Assembly (NCBI GenBank): GCA_947471745.1
Contig: CANJKZ010000960.1
Location: forward strand, 2,418,001-2,482,000
Length of the DNA: 64,000 bases
Reading direction: 5' to 3'
Origin: Closterium sp. Naga37s-1
Taxonomy: Eukaryota; Streptophyta; Zygnematophyceae; Desmidiales; Closteriaceae
Shown: positions 37,640 through 47,638 of the stretch, piece by piece
Position numbering within the stretch: the first letter of the stretch is position 1
Layout: every line of letters begins with the position of its first letter
Notes under the pieces: model-generated
The model's input: the letters and a program-made list of their open reading frames with translations, nothing else
Database searches by the model: none
Told to the model about the DNA's origin: nothing
Translations under genes and position numbers: made by a program

Positions 37640-38660
37640 CTATGACCTAACATTCATGGGCCCACCACCTACTGCCCTGCTAGCCTAGGCTCCGGCCCGT
37701 CGCCCCTTGGCGTCGCCCCTAGCCCCTAGGCTCAGCCCCGTCGCTCACGGCCCCTAGGCCCCGGCCCGTCGCTGCCCCTAGCCCAGCGCCCGGCCTCGTT
37801 ACTAGCCCGCGCCCGGCCCCGTCGACCCCTCGCCCCGCGCCCGGCCCCGTTTCTAGCCAGCGCCCGGCCCCGTACCTCGCCCGCACCCGGCCCGTACCTA
37901 GCCCGCGACCGGCCCGTACCTAGCCCGCGACCGGCCCGTACCTAGCCTGCGCCCGGCCCCGTCTCTCGCCCGCGCCCGGCCCCGTACCTAGCCCGCGCCC
38001 GGCCCGTACCTAGCCCGCGACTGGCCCGTACCTAGCCCGCGTCCGGCCCCGTCCCTCGCCAGCGCCCGGCCCCGTACCTCGCCCGCGCCCGGCCCGTACC
38101 TAGCCCGTGACCGGCCCGTCCCTAGCCCGCGACCGGCCCATACTCTCGCCCGCGCCCGGCCCCGTACCTAGCCCGCGCTCGGCCCGTACCTAGCCCGTGC
38201 CCGGCCTGTACCTAGCCCGCGCCCGGCCCCGTTCTTAGCCCAGCGCCCGGCCCCGTCCCTCGCCCAGCGCCCGGCCCCGTACCTAGCCCGCGCCCGGCCC
38301 GGTCCCTAGCCCAGCGCCCGGCCCCGTCCTTCGCCCAGCGCCCAGCCCCGTCCCTCGCCCAGCGCCCGGCCCCGTACCTAGCCCGCGCCCGGCCCCGTCC
38401 CTAGCCCAACGCCCGGCCCCGTCCCTAGCCCGCGCACGGCCCCGTACCTAGCCTGCGCCCTGCCCCGTACCTGCCCAGCGCCCGGCCCCGTCCCTAGCCC
38501 AGCGCCCGGCCCCGAACCTATCCCGCGCCCGGCCCAGTACCTAGCCCGTACCCGGCCCCGTACCTAGCCCCGCGCCCGGCCCCGTTCCGCGCCCAGCGCC
38601 CGGCCCCGTACCTGCCCAGCGCCCGGCCCTGTCCCTAGCCCGCGCCCGGCCCCGTCGCCC
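37640..38660. repeat. leader minisatellite of element E
   Basis: About 45 units of 20-24 bp: GCCCGGCCCCGTACCTAGCCCGC and variants with CAGC or CGACC. The reverse complement fills 56150-57140 in element D. Confidence 0.92.
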
Positions 38661-38984
38661 CTAGCCATGGCCCCTCGCGACCTGCCGCCCCTAACCGCGG
38701 CCCCGTCGCCTCTAGCCTCGGCCCCTCGCGACCTGTCGCCCCTAGCCGCGGCCCCGGTGCCCTGTCGCATCATGGTGGGTAAGGGGGTGGCAAGAGGGGG
38801 TTCTTCCTGCCCGCATGCCCTGCAGTCGCACGCGCAGCTCCGCCCCCGCCCCCCTCCCCCCCCTCCATGGGGACGGGGGGGAGAGGGTGTGAGGGGGTGG
38901 CGGATGTGCCTCAGCAGCAGCTGCTGCCGCCACGCCTCCTCCTCTCTCTCTCCCTGCCGCACCTTGTGTTGGGAGGGGGGGGGG

Positions 38985-39510
38985 GAGCTTGGAGGTCCAG
39001 GGGGAGGCAGGAGGGGATCTGCAGCACCAGCCCCCCCCGCCCCCCCTTTCTCCTCCATCCCCCTGCTGCGGATGCAGCAGTGGGGGGGAGGGGATCTGCA
39101 GCACCAGCCCCCCCCGCCCCCCCTTCTCCTCCCTCCCCCTGCTGCGGGTGCAGCAGTGGGGGGGAGGGGATCTGCAGCACCAGCCCCCCCCGGCCCCCCC
39201 TTCTCCTCCATCCCCCTGCTGCAGGTGCAGCAGTGGGGGGAGGGTATGGGGGTGGCGGGTGTGGGTGACCTGCTGCCTCCTCTCCTCCTCTCTCTCCCAC
39301 TGCTGCACATGTGTTGGGAGGGGGGGGGGAGGGGGGGAGCTTGGAGGTTCAGGGGGAGGCAGGAGGGGAGCTGCAGCACCAGCCCCCCCCCCCCCCCCCC
39401 GCCCCCCCCCCCCCCTTCTCCTCCATCCCCCTGCTGCAGGTGCAGCAGTGGGGGGAGGGTATGGGGTTGGCGGGTGTGGGTGACCTGCTGCCGCCTCTCC
39501 TCCTCTCTCT
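38985..39510. repeat. imperfect ~90-100 bp repeats in element E
   Basis: Repeated blocks with GGGGATCTGCAGCACCAGCC, poly-C, CCTTCTCCTCCATCCCCCTGCTGC and GCAGCAGTGGGGGG. The long Pro/Gly-rich frames here are by-products. D has the same blocks inverted at 55140-55920. Confidence 0.85.
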
Positions 39511-39519
39511 CCCACTGCT

Positions 39520-40013
39520 GCACATGTTGCTGTGTGGGGGGGGAGGGGGGAGGAGCGAGGTGTAGGGGGGATGAGAGCGGTTAAGGGGGGACGACAGAGT
39601 GTGGCGGACGAAGCAGCCCCCCCCCCCCCCCCTCATCTGCAACTGCCACCCTCTGCTCCCGTGGTACTTCCAGCTACAGCCCTGGTCGCCACTTTGCTTG
39701 TCTTGACTTTCTGTTGCTGTTGTGCGGCAGATGCTGCCGCTGAGTTTAGCTGTGCCGCCACCGCTTGTGCCGCACGCTCCTGCTCTCCAGGCGGCCTGCC
39801 GCCACATGCACCTACTGCCGCTGTGCCGCCGCCCTTGCCGCCGCACGCTCCTATTTCTGCTGCTTCTACCTTGGCTACTGGGTTGCTGCAACTGTATCTG
39901 CCACTATTGCACTAGTTGTCACTGCTCTTGCGTGCTGTTGCTTTGTTCTGCTTGGTGTACCCCTGCAGGTTGTGTCTAGCACTTGGCTCTTCCTGCATGC
40001 AGATAAGGGGGGA
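39520..40013 (+). other. element E 3' interior, no gene recognised
   Basis: CTGC- and CCGC-rich sequence (39640-39990) followed by the purine tract. It resembles 57600-57850 in D in reverse. Open frames of about 84-127 codons have no domain. Confidence 0.5.
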
Positions 40014-40230
40014 TGTTAGAATTATATTATAACTGCATGTAGTTCTAGCCTTAGTGTAGTTATCCTAACTTCCTGCTTGGTGGTGTACTCACCTTTCCTA
40101 CCCTATTTGTACTCCACTTTCTATAGTGAAATCATTCTCCTCACCCAAACTCTCTCGACTCTCAACTCTAGCATGGCTCCTATGCCTCCTAAGCCTACAC
40201 CTAGTTTCCTAGGTGCTTAGTACTGTAACA
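40014..40230 (+). repeat. 3' LTR of element E
   Basis: TGTTAGAATTATATTATAACTGC..ACTGTAACA, then the second CACTT copy. Confidence 0.92.
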
Positions 40231-40234
40231 CACT

Positions 40235-40248
40235 TGGTATTCAGACCC
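40235..40248 (+). promoter_or_regulatory. primer-binding site of gypsy G
   Basis: TGGTATTCAGACCC follows the LTR after two bases once E is removed; an initiator-Met tRNA type site with an extra T. Confidence 0.7.
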
Positions 40249-40349
40249 TACGATCTCCTCTCGGACCGCACCCACACCTTCGCTTCCCCACTATCTCAAT
40301 TTTGGGGGGGGGTTAGACGTCTCTCAGCGAACAAGCACCGCCGCTCAAA

Positions 40350-41594
40350 GTGCTCTCTCGTAAGCACGCACGGCCACGACAGAGGCTCTTGCTGAGCTTG
40401 CCCGACACCCCCGCCATGGCCAAAATTAATCTCGCGACATTGACGCAGGAGCTGCTCGACCGTCTCGTGCGCCAACTCGAAGATTCGGCACTCGAAATTG
40501 CGACACTCACGGCGGAACGCGACTCCGCTTGCCAGCAATCGACGGTGAATGCACCAGCACCAACACATGCACCTGCAAATGCACCTGCACAATCGGAGGA
40601 GTCAATCGTCATCTTATCAGGCACACCGACACAGAACGACAGCGTGGGACAACGCTCAGGCGTAGCCAGTGATGGCGCCGCTCGCTCAATGCCTGGCATG
40701 GAGAGGAACAGGGTTGCAACAGGCACACAAGGGCCTCGCGAAGTCCGCCGGCACGTGGAGTACGCTGCAACGAGTGGCAACAACGACATCATGGCGCCGA
40801 TGCCACTCAAGCCGCAACGCCCGCCCTGCTTCGATCCTAGCCAACGTGGAGGTCCGACAGTTCAATCGTGGGTTTTCATGATGAACGTTTTCTTCGATGC
40901 GAATTACGTCGAGTCAGACGCAACGAAGATTCGCTACGCAGTTTCGCTGCCGAGGGGCCCCACCATGGACTGGTGGCGAGTCATCGTAACGTCGCCATGC
41001 GCCTATGAGCCGCCGTTGCAAGAGGGAGGGACCTCGGGTCCAGCCGTCACATGGAGTTATTTCTGCGAAACCGCCCAGTACAGCACGTGGGATGCGTGGT
41101 GCGCAGGGCTTCGGGCGCGCTTCGAGCCGATTGCGGCTTCTATTTCAGCGCGTCAGAGACTGCGTACTTGGCGACAACTCGGGTCGGTCCAAGACTACAC
41201 GAGCGGTTTTCTCGCATTATGCGAGCAAGTCGGCTACATGCACGAATCGGAGTGGGTGGACCGTTACGTCAGAGGGCTAAATCCGGACATCTTGCACGAA
41301 ATCATGCTACGCGGGCTCTCGAACTTCAACGAGATCCTCGCGCTCGCCGAGAATATCGATATACTATGCCGACCGAGACCGGGGTTCTACTACGGACAAC
41401 GTTCTCGGGGACCGGCCGAGCACGCCACTGTACACGCCGTTGCAGCGAATGCAGCTGCCGCGCCATTTATGGGGCGCTGCTTTGCTTGTAATAGGCCGGG
41501 CCATCGCAAGACCGAATGCCCAGAGGAGCTGAGGCGCCGCGGAGCAGAGCAGGGGAGGGAGTCTCAGAGGCAGGGAAACACCAGCAGTCAGTAG
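40350..41594 (+). CDS. gypsy G gag
   Basis: 414 codons, complete and open. The real start may be the ATG at 40416 (MAKINLATLTQELLDRL), because the codons before it are low-complexity. A coiled-coil-like N-terminus is followed by the retrotransposon gag core (about 40840-41390) with ATKIRYAVSLPRG, WWR, W..W..L..RFEP and LRTWRQLGSVQDYTSGF, then a canonical CCHC knuckle CFACNRPGHRKTEC at 41479-41520. It forms the particle and binds element RNA. It ends in TAG at 41592-41594, overlapping the protease frame by about 79 bases in the -1 frame. Confidence 0.9.
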   Translation: MLSRKHARPRQRLLLSLPDTPAMAKINLATLTQELLDRLVRQLEDSALEIATLTAERDSACQQSTVNAPAPTHAPANAPAQSEESIVILSGTPTQNDSVGQRSGVASDGAARSMPGMERNRVATGTQGPREVRRHVEYAATSGNNDIMAPMPLKPQRPPCFDPSQRGGPTVQSWVFMMNVFFDANYVESDATKIRYAVSLPRGPTMDWWRVIVTSPCAYEPPLQEGGTSGPAVTWSYFCETAQYSTWDAWCAGLRARFEPIAASISARQRLRTWRQLGSVQDYTSGFLALCEQVGYMHESEWVDRYVRGLNPDILHEIMLRGLSNFNEILALAENIDILCRPRPGFYYGQRSRGPAEHATVHAVAANAAAAPFMGRCFACNRPGHRKTECPEELRRRGAEQGRESQRQGNTSSQ

Positions 41595-42340
41595 AAATCG
41601 GGCCAACTATTGACGAGACAACCTGCTCGCCCAACCTCACCGACCCTCACCGAGTCACAGTACCGATTCACGCTATCGATCGGGCTCGGATGAATAAGGA
41701 GGGTGCAGCGACGGATTGCCCAGTATTGATTCACGGGAAGATCCAGGGAGCAGCAGTGAAGATTTTTATCGACGGAGGAGCAAGTCACAGCTTAGTTAAT
41801 ACCGCAACCGCACGGAAGCTGCAACTGACACTTAGTCGGTGTTTACCGGAGATAGATACACGCTTAGTCAATGGCACGCCGCTGGCCATACGGGAAAAGG
41901 TGGAGAGAGTAAAAGTCCGCTGCGGGAGAAATTTCGGGTTTACGCAGGAAATGCTCGCGAAGACACTGAATGGGCACGACATTTTATTGGGACGTGATTG
42001 GCTGCAATGCTACAATCTGCGAATCGACTAGACGACGGGTAGCTGCACTGTGCGAAGTAGCGGTAACTGGGTCAAGCTACCTCACTGGTAGTCGCCCGAA
42101 TCTTCAACGGTCAGCGTCAACGCCATCACAATGAAACGGGCTGTCGCCGCTAGAGCCGACGTGTACGCGGTGGATATCGCATTGGTAGGAGAAGGAGAGC
42201 AGCTGAGTGATTTTCAGGAACTGCTGGCAGCGGTACCGCCCGAACTACAGGAACTGTTGAAACGGTACCCGGGGATTTTTCTAGACGATTTACCAGAGGG
42301 ACTGCCACCTCAGCGGGAGCATGATCACCCAATAGATTAA
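41516..42340 (+). pseudogene. gypsy G protease and start of RT
   Basis: The -1 frame relative to gag carries an aspartic protease with IDGGASHSLV at about 41770 (DGGAS where DSGA/DTGA is usual) and HDILLGRDWL near 41980. Stops at 42029-42031, about 42086 and 42338-42340 break the path to RT. After these the sequence has DELRKQL, FIRPSSSPFAAPILF and TPKKDGGF, the opening of gypsy RT. It is cut at 42521 by element F. Confidence 0.8.
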
Positions 42341-42521
42341 GAACGGGGGGCACAACCAATTGTACAGCGACAGTTTCGACTGCCACAGCCCGAGCTCGAT
42401 GAACTGAGGAAGCAGCTAGATTACCTGTTAGAGAAGAAATTCATCCGACCGAGTTCATCGCCTTTCGCCGCACCGATACTATTCACACCGAAAAAAGACG
42501 GAGGGTTTTGTATGTGTATCG

Positions 42522-42652
42522 TGTCAAACTTATATATAGCTAACATTGTGTAGGCTGTAGTGGGGTAGCCCATAAGGGGTACAACCCAATTAGGGTTAGT
42601 ACTTGTACCCAACTCTTTGGTAGTTCATTCATTCTCGTTCATTATTTTGACA
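42522..42652 (+). repeat. 5' LTR of copia F
   Basis: TGTCAAACTTATATATAG..TTTTGACA, then the primer-binding site TGGTTTCAGAGCAGG at 42653-42667. Confidence 0.96.
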
Positions 42653-42729
42653 TGGTTTCAGAGCAGGTCCTCCACTAGGACCGTTCTTTCTTCCTGGGCC
42701 CACCACAGCACTACCCTGCTAGCAGCCCT

Positions 42730-43860
42730 CTGCAGCCCTCGTGCTGCCCCTCCTTCAGGTCGGGACCCGTAGGCCCCTAGGCCCCGGCCCGTCGCCACCC
42801 CTAGCCCGGCCCGTTGCCCCTAGGCCCGTTGCCCCTTGGCGTCGCCTGTCGCCCCTAGCACAGCCCCCCCGTCGCCCAATGCCCCTAGCACGGCCCCCCG
42901 TCGCCCGTCGCCCCTAGCACGGCCCCCGGCCCCCTTTGCTCCTGGCCCCGCGGCCCCGTCGCCCTAGGCTCACGGCCCCTCGGCCCCCCGTCGCCCGTCG
43001 CCTGTAGCGACCCCCGTCGCCCGTCGCGACCCATCGCCCCGACCCGTCGCCCTAGGCCCGTCGCCCGTCGCGACCCGTCGCCCCTAGCCTAGGCCCAGGC
43101 CCCGCGGCCCCGTCGCCCCGTCGCCCCGTCGCCCCTAGCCTAGGCCCCTCAGCCCCACGGCCCCTCGCGACCCGTCGCCCCTAGCCTAGGCCCAGGCCCC
43201 GCGACCCGTCGCCCCTAGCCTAGGTCCCTTGGCCCCACGGCCCCCCACGACCCGTCGCCCCACAGCCCCCGTCGCCCTAGGCCCGCGGCCCTCGTCACCC
43301 TAGGCCCCCGGCCCCTCGGCCCCCAGCCCCTTTGCACCTGGCCCCGCGGCCCCGTCGCCCTAGGCCCCTGGCCCCTCGGCCCCGTTGCTCCTAGCCCCGC
43401 GGCCCTGTCGCCCTAGGCCCCCGGCCCCTCGGCCCCTTTGCTCCTGGCCCTGCGACCCCGTCGCCCTAGGCCCCTGGCCCCTCGACCCCTTTGCTCCTGG
43501 CCCCGCGGCCCCGTCGCCCTAGGCCCCTGGACCCTCGGCCCCTTTGCTCCTGGCTCCGCGGCCCCGTCGCCCTAGGCCCCCGGCCCCTTTGCTCCTGGCC
43601 CCGCGGCCCCATCGCCCTAGGCCCCCGGCCCCTCGGCCCCTTTGCTCCTGGCCCCGCGGCCCCCGTCGCCCTAGGCCCACGGCCCCCTCCTCGGCCCCTT
43701 CTCACTAGGCCCCGCGGCCCGAAGCCCCTAGGCCCCCGGCCCCTCGGCCCCTTCTCTCCAGGCCCCGCGGCCCGACGCCCCTAGGCCCCCGGCCCCTCGG
43801 CCCCCTTCTCTCCTGGCCCCGCGGCCCGACGCCCCTAGGCCTCCGGCCCCTCGGCCCCTC
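42730..43860. repeat. leader minisatellite of copia F
   Basis: First GGCCCGTCGCCCCTAG-type units, then from about 43260 units of about 40-45 bp: GGCCCCGTCGCCCTAGGCCCCTGGCCCCTCGGCCCCTTTGCTCCT. Confidence 0.9.
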
Positions 43861-43987
43861 TGTTGCTATTACTACTGCTATTGCTGCTACTGCCGCTCCT
43901 ACTACTGCTGCTGCTACTGCTGCTACTGCTGCTCTTGCTACTGCTGTTGCTACTGCTGCTACTAATGCTCCTGCGTGCTGCGCCACT

Positions 43988-45240
43988 ATGGCTTCGCTTC
44001 GAGTTCTCGCGTTCGATCATGAGGGCAGACCGGTTCAGTTTGACACGTGGCTCGATGACCTGCAGCTGTACCTACTGAGCGATTCTAAGGACAGATTGTC
44101 GCTGTTTGACCTCGCATCAGGTGCCGCTACTGCCCCTCCCGCCACAGCTGACAGTGCGACTCGCTCACATTGGCTTAATCGCGACGCTCCTGCCTGCTTA
44201 GCCATTCGCAACCACCTGCCGTTAGCCGAATGCGCTCACTTCAGACAGCACAGGACAGCACAGGCCCTATACGACGCTGTAGTCACTCGCTACTCCTCGC
44301 CTGCCACTGCTGCGCTAGGCCGTCTGCTACTGCCCTACCTGTTCCCCGAGCTGTCAGCTTTTACCACAGTAGAGGACCTTGTTTCCCACCTGTGCACTAG
44401 CGACGCTCGCTACCGTCCATGCTGAGTTCCTTGACAGGAACCAGCCCCCGATGTTCATCACCCTCTACTTCATAGTCACTCGCCTCCCTGACTCTCTTCG
44501 CTCTGTCAGGGACCACTTTCTCTCCCTTGACCCCACCTCCCTCACTGTTGACCTCCTCGAGCAGCATCTCCTCGCAGCTGAGACCTTGCTGTAGGTGCTG
44601 CTCGTGGCACTCCGCGCCCACCCTTCTTTGAGGGGTGCTCCCCTTCCCCTCTTGCCCCCTCCTACGCCTCTGCTGCTGCTGTTGACGTCCTTGGTGATGA
44701 AGACGTCAGGGCTGCTTCTGGTAGTGGGAAGCGCCGCAGCAGCAAGGGCAAGGGTGGCAAGGGTGGTGGAGGTGGCAGCGATGGTGGTGGAGGTGGCAGC
44801 GGGAGTGGTGGTGGGGGCAGCAGTGGAGGTGGTGGAGGCGGTGGAGGTGGTGGCGGCGGTGGGACTGGTGGCGGGAGTGGGGGCTCTGGTGGCGGCAGTG
44901 GAGGCAATGGTGGGAGTGGCGGCAGTGGAGGCGGTGGGACTCGTGGCAATAGGACTGGACCTCGGCGTAGAGGCCCTGGTGGTGGCCAACGGCAGCAGCA
45001 GCAGCGTCGGAGCGAGACCCAGTCGCCCCAGCAGCTCCGTGAGTGGTGGTTTCAGCGTGGGACGTCTGGGGGTAGTGATAGCTGCCCGTATGTCATTCGC
45101 ACGGGTGTCCGTGCTGTTCAAACATGCAGGAAGCTTCACAGTCAGCACCACTACTTCTCCCGCCTCGACGACGCTGCTGAGTTTGGTGACGACGTCGAGC
45201 GCACTCGCTGGGCAGATCTGCTTAGGTCTGGAGTTGCTAT
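43988..45240 (+). pseudogene. copia F gag, frameshifted
   Basis: The ATG at 43988 opens MASLRVLAFDHEGRPVQFDTWLDD. The capsid region is open to 44424, where a small deletion inside RYRAALPAE shifts frame. FITLYFIVTRLPDSLRSVRDHF continues in another frame to a stop at 44594. Then come a Gly/Ser-rich stretch (44700-44950) and a knuckle in which the last Cys of C-x13-C-x3-H-x4-C is Tyr. A CTG/CTA-rich run (43861-43980) precedes it. Confidence 0.85.
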
Positions 45241-47638
45241 CTTTGACCTAGACTATGATGCTATTATTTTTGCTATGTATGCTCTGTGTGCTAGTGCTGA
45301 GGGTGACTGTTACCGGTGTGTGCCACCTGACCCAGGTATAGCGGCTGCTGCTCTAGGTGCTAGTGAGTCTGGTACTCTCCTTGGTACTGCGCCTGCTGAG
45401 GCCATTCACACCTTCACGTTGGACTCAGGCGCCTCGCGCTGATTCTTTCGTGACAGTACCACCCTCACTCCTCTCCCTGCACCTGTCCCGGTCAGACTGG
45501 CTGACCCCTCTCGGGGACCGGTCGTGGCCCGTTCCTCCACTACACTCCCGTGTCCGGCGGTTCCGTCCGGCTCCCTATCAGGTCTTCACCTCCCCTCGTT
45601 CTCTACGAACTTGGTGAGTACCGCTGCCCTCCAGGATGCGATGGTCACTACCACCACTCCTGGGGGTCAGCGTGTGTCGATCTGCACGTGCACACGGACG
45701 GAGCGTCACCTGGCCACGTTCACTCGTCGGCCAGGGTCGAGTCTGTACACACTCACTACCGAGCCTCCTCGGGTAGCTGCGTCTGCTCAGGTGTCCGCGT
45801 CAGGTCAGGTAGCCGCCTCTTGCTCGTGTCGCCTCCTGTCGCACCAGACTCTTCTGTGGCACCACCGCTTGGGTCACCCCTCCCTGCCACGCCTTCGTGG
45901 CATGCACTCCCGTCTTCTTGTCTCTGGTCTACCCAGGTCTCTGCCTCCCCTCCCGCCCTCGCCTGCCCCGCCCTGCCTTCCTTGCGTCGAGGGGCGGCAG
46001 CGCGCCGCTCCTCACTCCTCCTCATTTCCCCCGACGACTGCTCCCCTGCAGACTCTCCACATGGACATGTGGGGCCCAGAACGCGCTAGTGGACAGGGCC
46101 GCGAGCGCTACTTTCTTCTGGTCGTTGATGACTACACGCGGTACACCACGGTCTTCCCCTTGTGCAGCAAGGGTGAGTTCGTTTATGTCTTGATCCCTTG
46201 GATCCGCACAGTCCGTCTCCAGCTCCGCGAGCGGTTCCGCCAGGACCTTCCTGTCCTGCGTGTGCACTCTGACAGAGGTGGTGAGTTCTCCTCCGACCTC
46301 TTGCGGGACTTTTGTAGTGGGGAGGGCATTCTCCAGTCGTTCACGCTTCCGGACTCCCCTCAGCAAAATGGGATTGCTGAGCGCTGCATTGGCTTAGTCA
46401 TGGAGGTCGCTCGTACCTCCATGATCCATGCGGCTGCTCCCCATTTTCTGTGGCCGTTTGCGGTCCGGTACGCTGCGCATCAGCTCAACCTCTGGCCCCA
46501 TGTCTCCTTGCCGGAGACCTCGCCCACACTGCGTTGGACGGGGAAGGTTGGCGATGCGTTGGTGTTCCGGGTCTGGGGTTCTGGTGCCTTTGTTCGCGAT
46601 ACGTCTGCGGACAAGCTCTCCGCACGTGCTATCCCCTGCGTCTTCCTTGGCTTTGTCCCTGACACGCCTGGCTGGCAGTTTTACCACCCCACCTCGCGAC
46701 GAGTCCTCCCTTCTCAGGACGTCACGTTCGACGAGTCGGTTCCCTTTTACCGTCTCTTCCCCTACCGCTCTGCCCCTCCCCCGCCCCCGCCGCTCTTCCT
46801 TGCTCCCGGTCCCCCTCCGGTAGACCCCCTCCCGCCCCAGGGTCCTTCTCCCTCAGGTGTGTCTCAGGTAGACCCTCTCCCTGGTACTGCGCCTATCGAG
46901 GTAGCTGTCGGCTCAGGTGCTGCTCGATATGTTGCGTTTGGGGGTGCTGCGTCTGGGGTTGCGCAGCCGGGGGGTGCGGAGTCTGAGGGTGCTGGTTCTG
47001 GGGGTGCTGAGCCTGGGGATGAGGAGCCTGGGGGTGCTGAGCCTGCGGGTGTGGAGCCTGAGGGTGCTGAGCCTGAGGGTGTTGAGCATGGGGGTGCTGA
47101 GTCGGAGAATGCGGAGTCTTGGGGTGCTGAGCCTCGGGGTGCTGCTTCGTCTGGAGGTCCTGCTGATGCTTCGCCGCGACTGAATTCGCAGCAGCTGCGT
47201 GAGTGGCTTGTTCGGCGCGCACGCCTTCGGAGTGGAGCTACCGGAGCTGGAGGCGCTGGAGACTCTGGAGCTGGAGGTGCTGGAGTTACTGCTGGAGCTG
47301 GTGGTAGTGGAGGTTCTGCTTCTGCTGGTCCTAGAGGTGCTCGTACCAGCGGTGCTGGAGCTGCCGGGACTAGTGGTGTTGGGGGCGCTGGAGCTGGAGA
47401 CCCTACGGAGCCTGGAGCTGCTGGAGCTGGAGGAGCTGGAGTTGGAGGCACTGGCGTGGGAGGCGCAGGAGCTGCAGGAGCTGGAGCTGCTGACCCTGAA
47501 GCTGGAGGTGCTGGAGGCACTGTGCGGCCGCGACCGTACTTCGTTCCCCTGCTTCAGCAGGTTCTGGTGTCCCGTCTTCTACTAGCCTTACTCCTCCCCT
47601 CCTGTGTCCACCGCCTGACCAGTCTCAGCCGCCGTTAA
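45241..47638 (+). pseudogene. copia F protease-integrase-linker
   Basis: Protease TLDSGASR is followed by TGA at 45439-45441 where relatives have TGC (Cys). From 45524 a 704-codon frame is open. It has HHRLGHP near 45865, CLPC near 45975, MDMWGPERA (Val to Met) near 46065, HSDRGGEF near 46268 and SPQQNGIAERCIG near 46360. The acidic GGAEPEG repeat linker and the Gly-Ala linker follow, to 47638. It ends by frameshift before RT, at CGTTAATG. Confidence 0.88.

Larger units (their letters stand above)
37402..40230 (+). mobile_element. non-autonomous LTR retroelement E
   Basis: LTRs 37402-37618 and 40014-40230 (217 bp, about six differences) are flanked by CACTT at 37397-37401 and 40231-40235. 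The primer-binding site TGCTATCAGAGTAGG is at 37619-37633 and a purine tract AAGGGGGGA abuts 40014. The 2.4-kb interior has only GC-rich repeats and no gag or pol motif, so E would need enzymes made by another element. It sits at the LTR/primer-site junction of G. The interior of D is its inverted relative. Confidence 0.92.

Noticed and set aside
38564..39584. Pro/Gly-rich frames of 257-319 codons on both strands in element E
   Set aside because: Open on both strands and in several frames at once, which marks repeat composition rather than coding.
42522..42652. The 131-bp repeats as TRIM-type or solo LTRs
   Set aside because: They flank full-length coding elements with 5-bp duplications, so they are genuine LTRs of autonomous copia elements.
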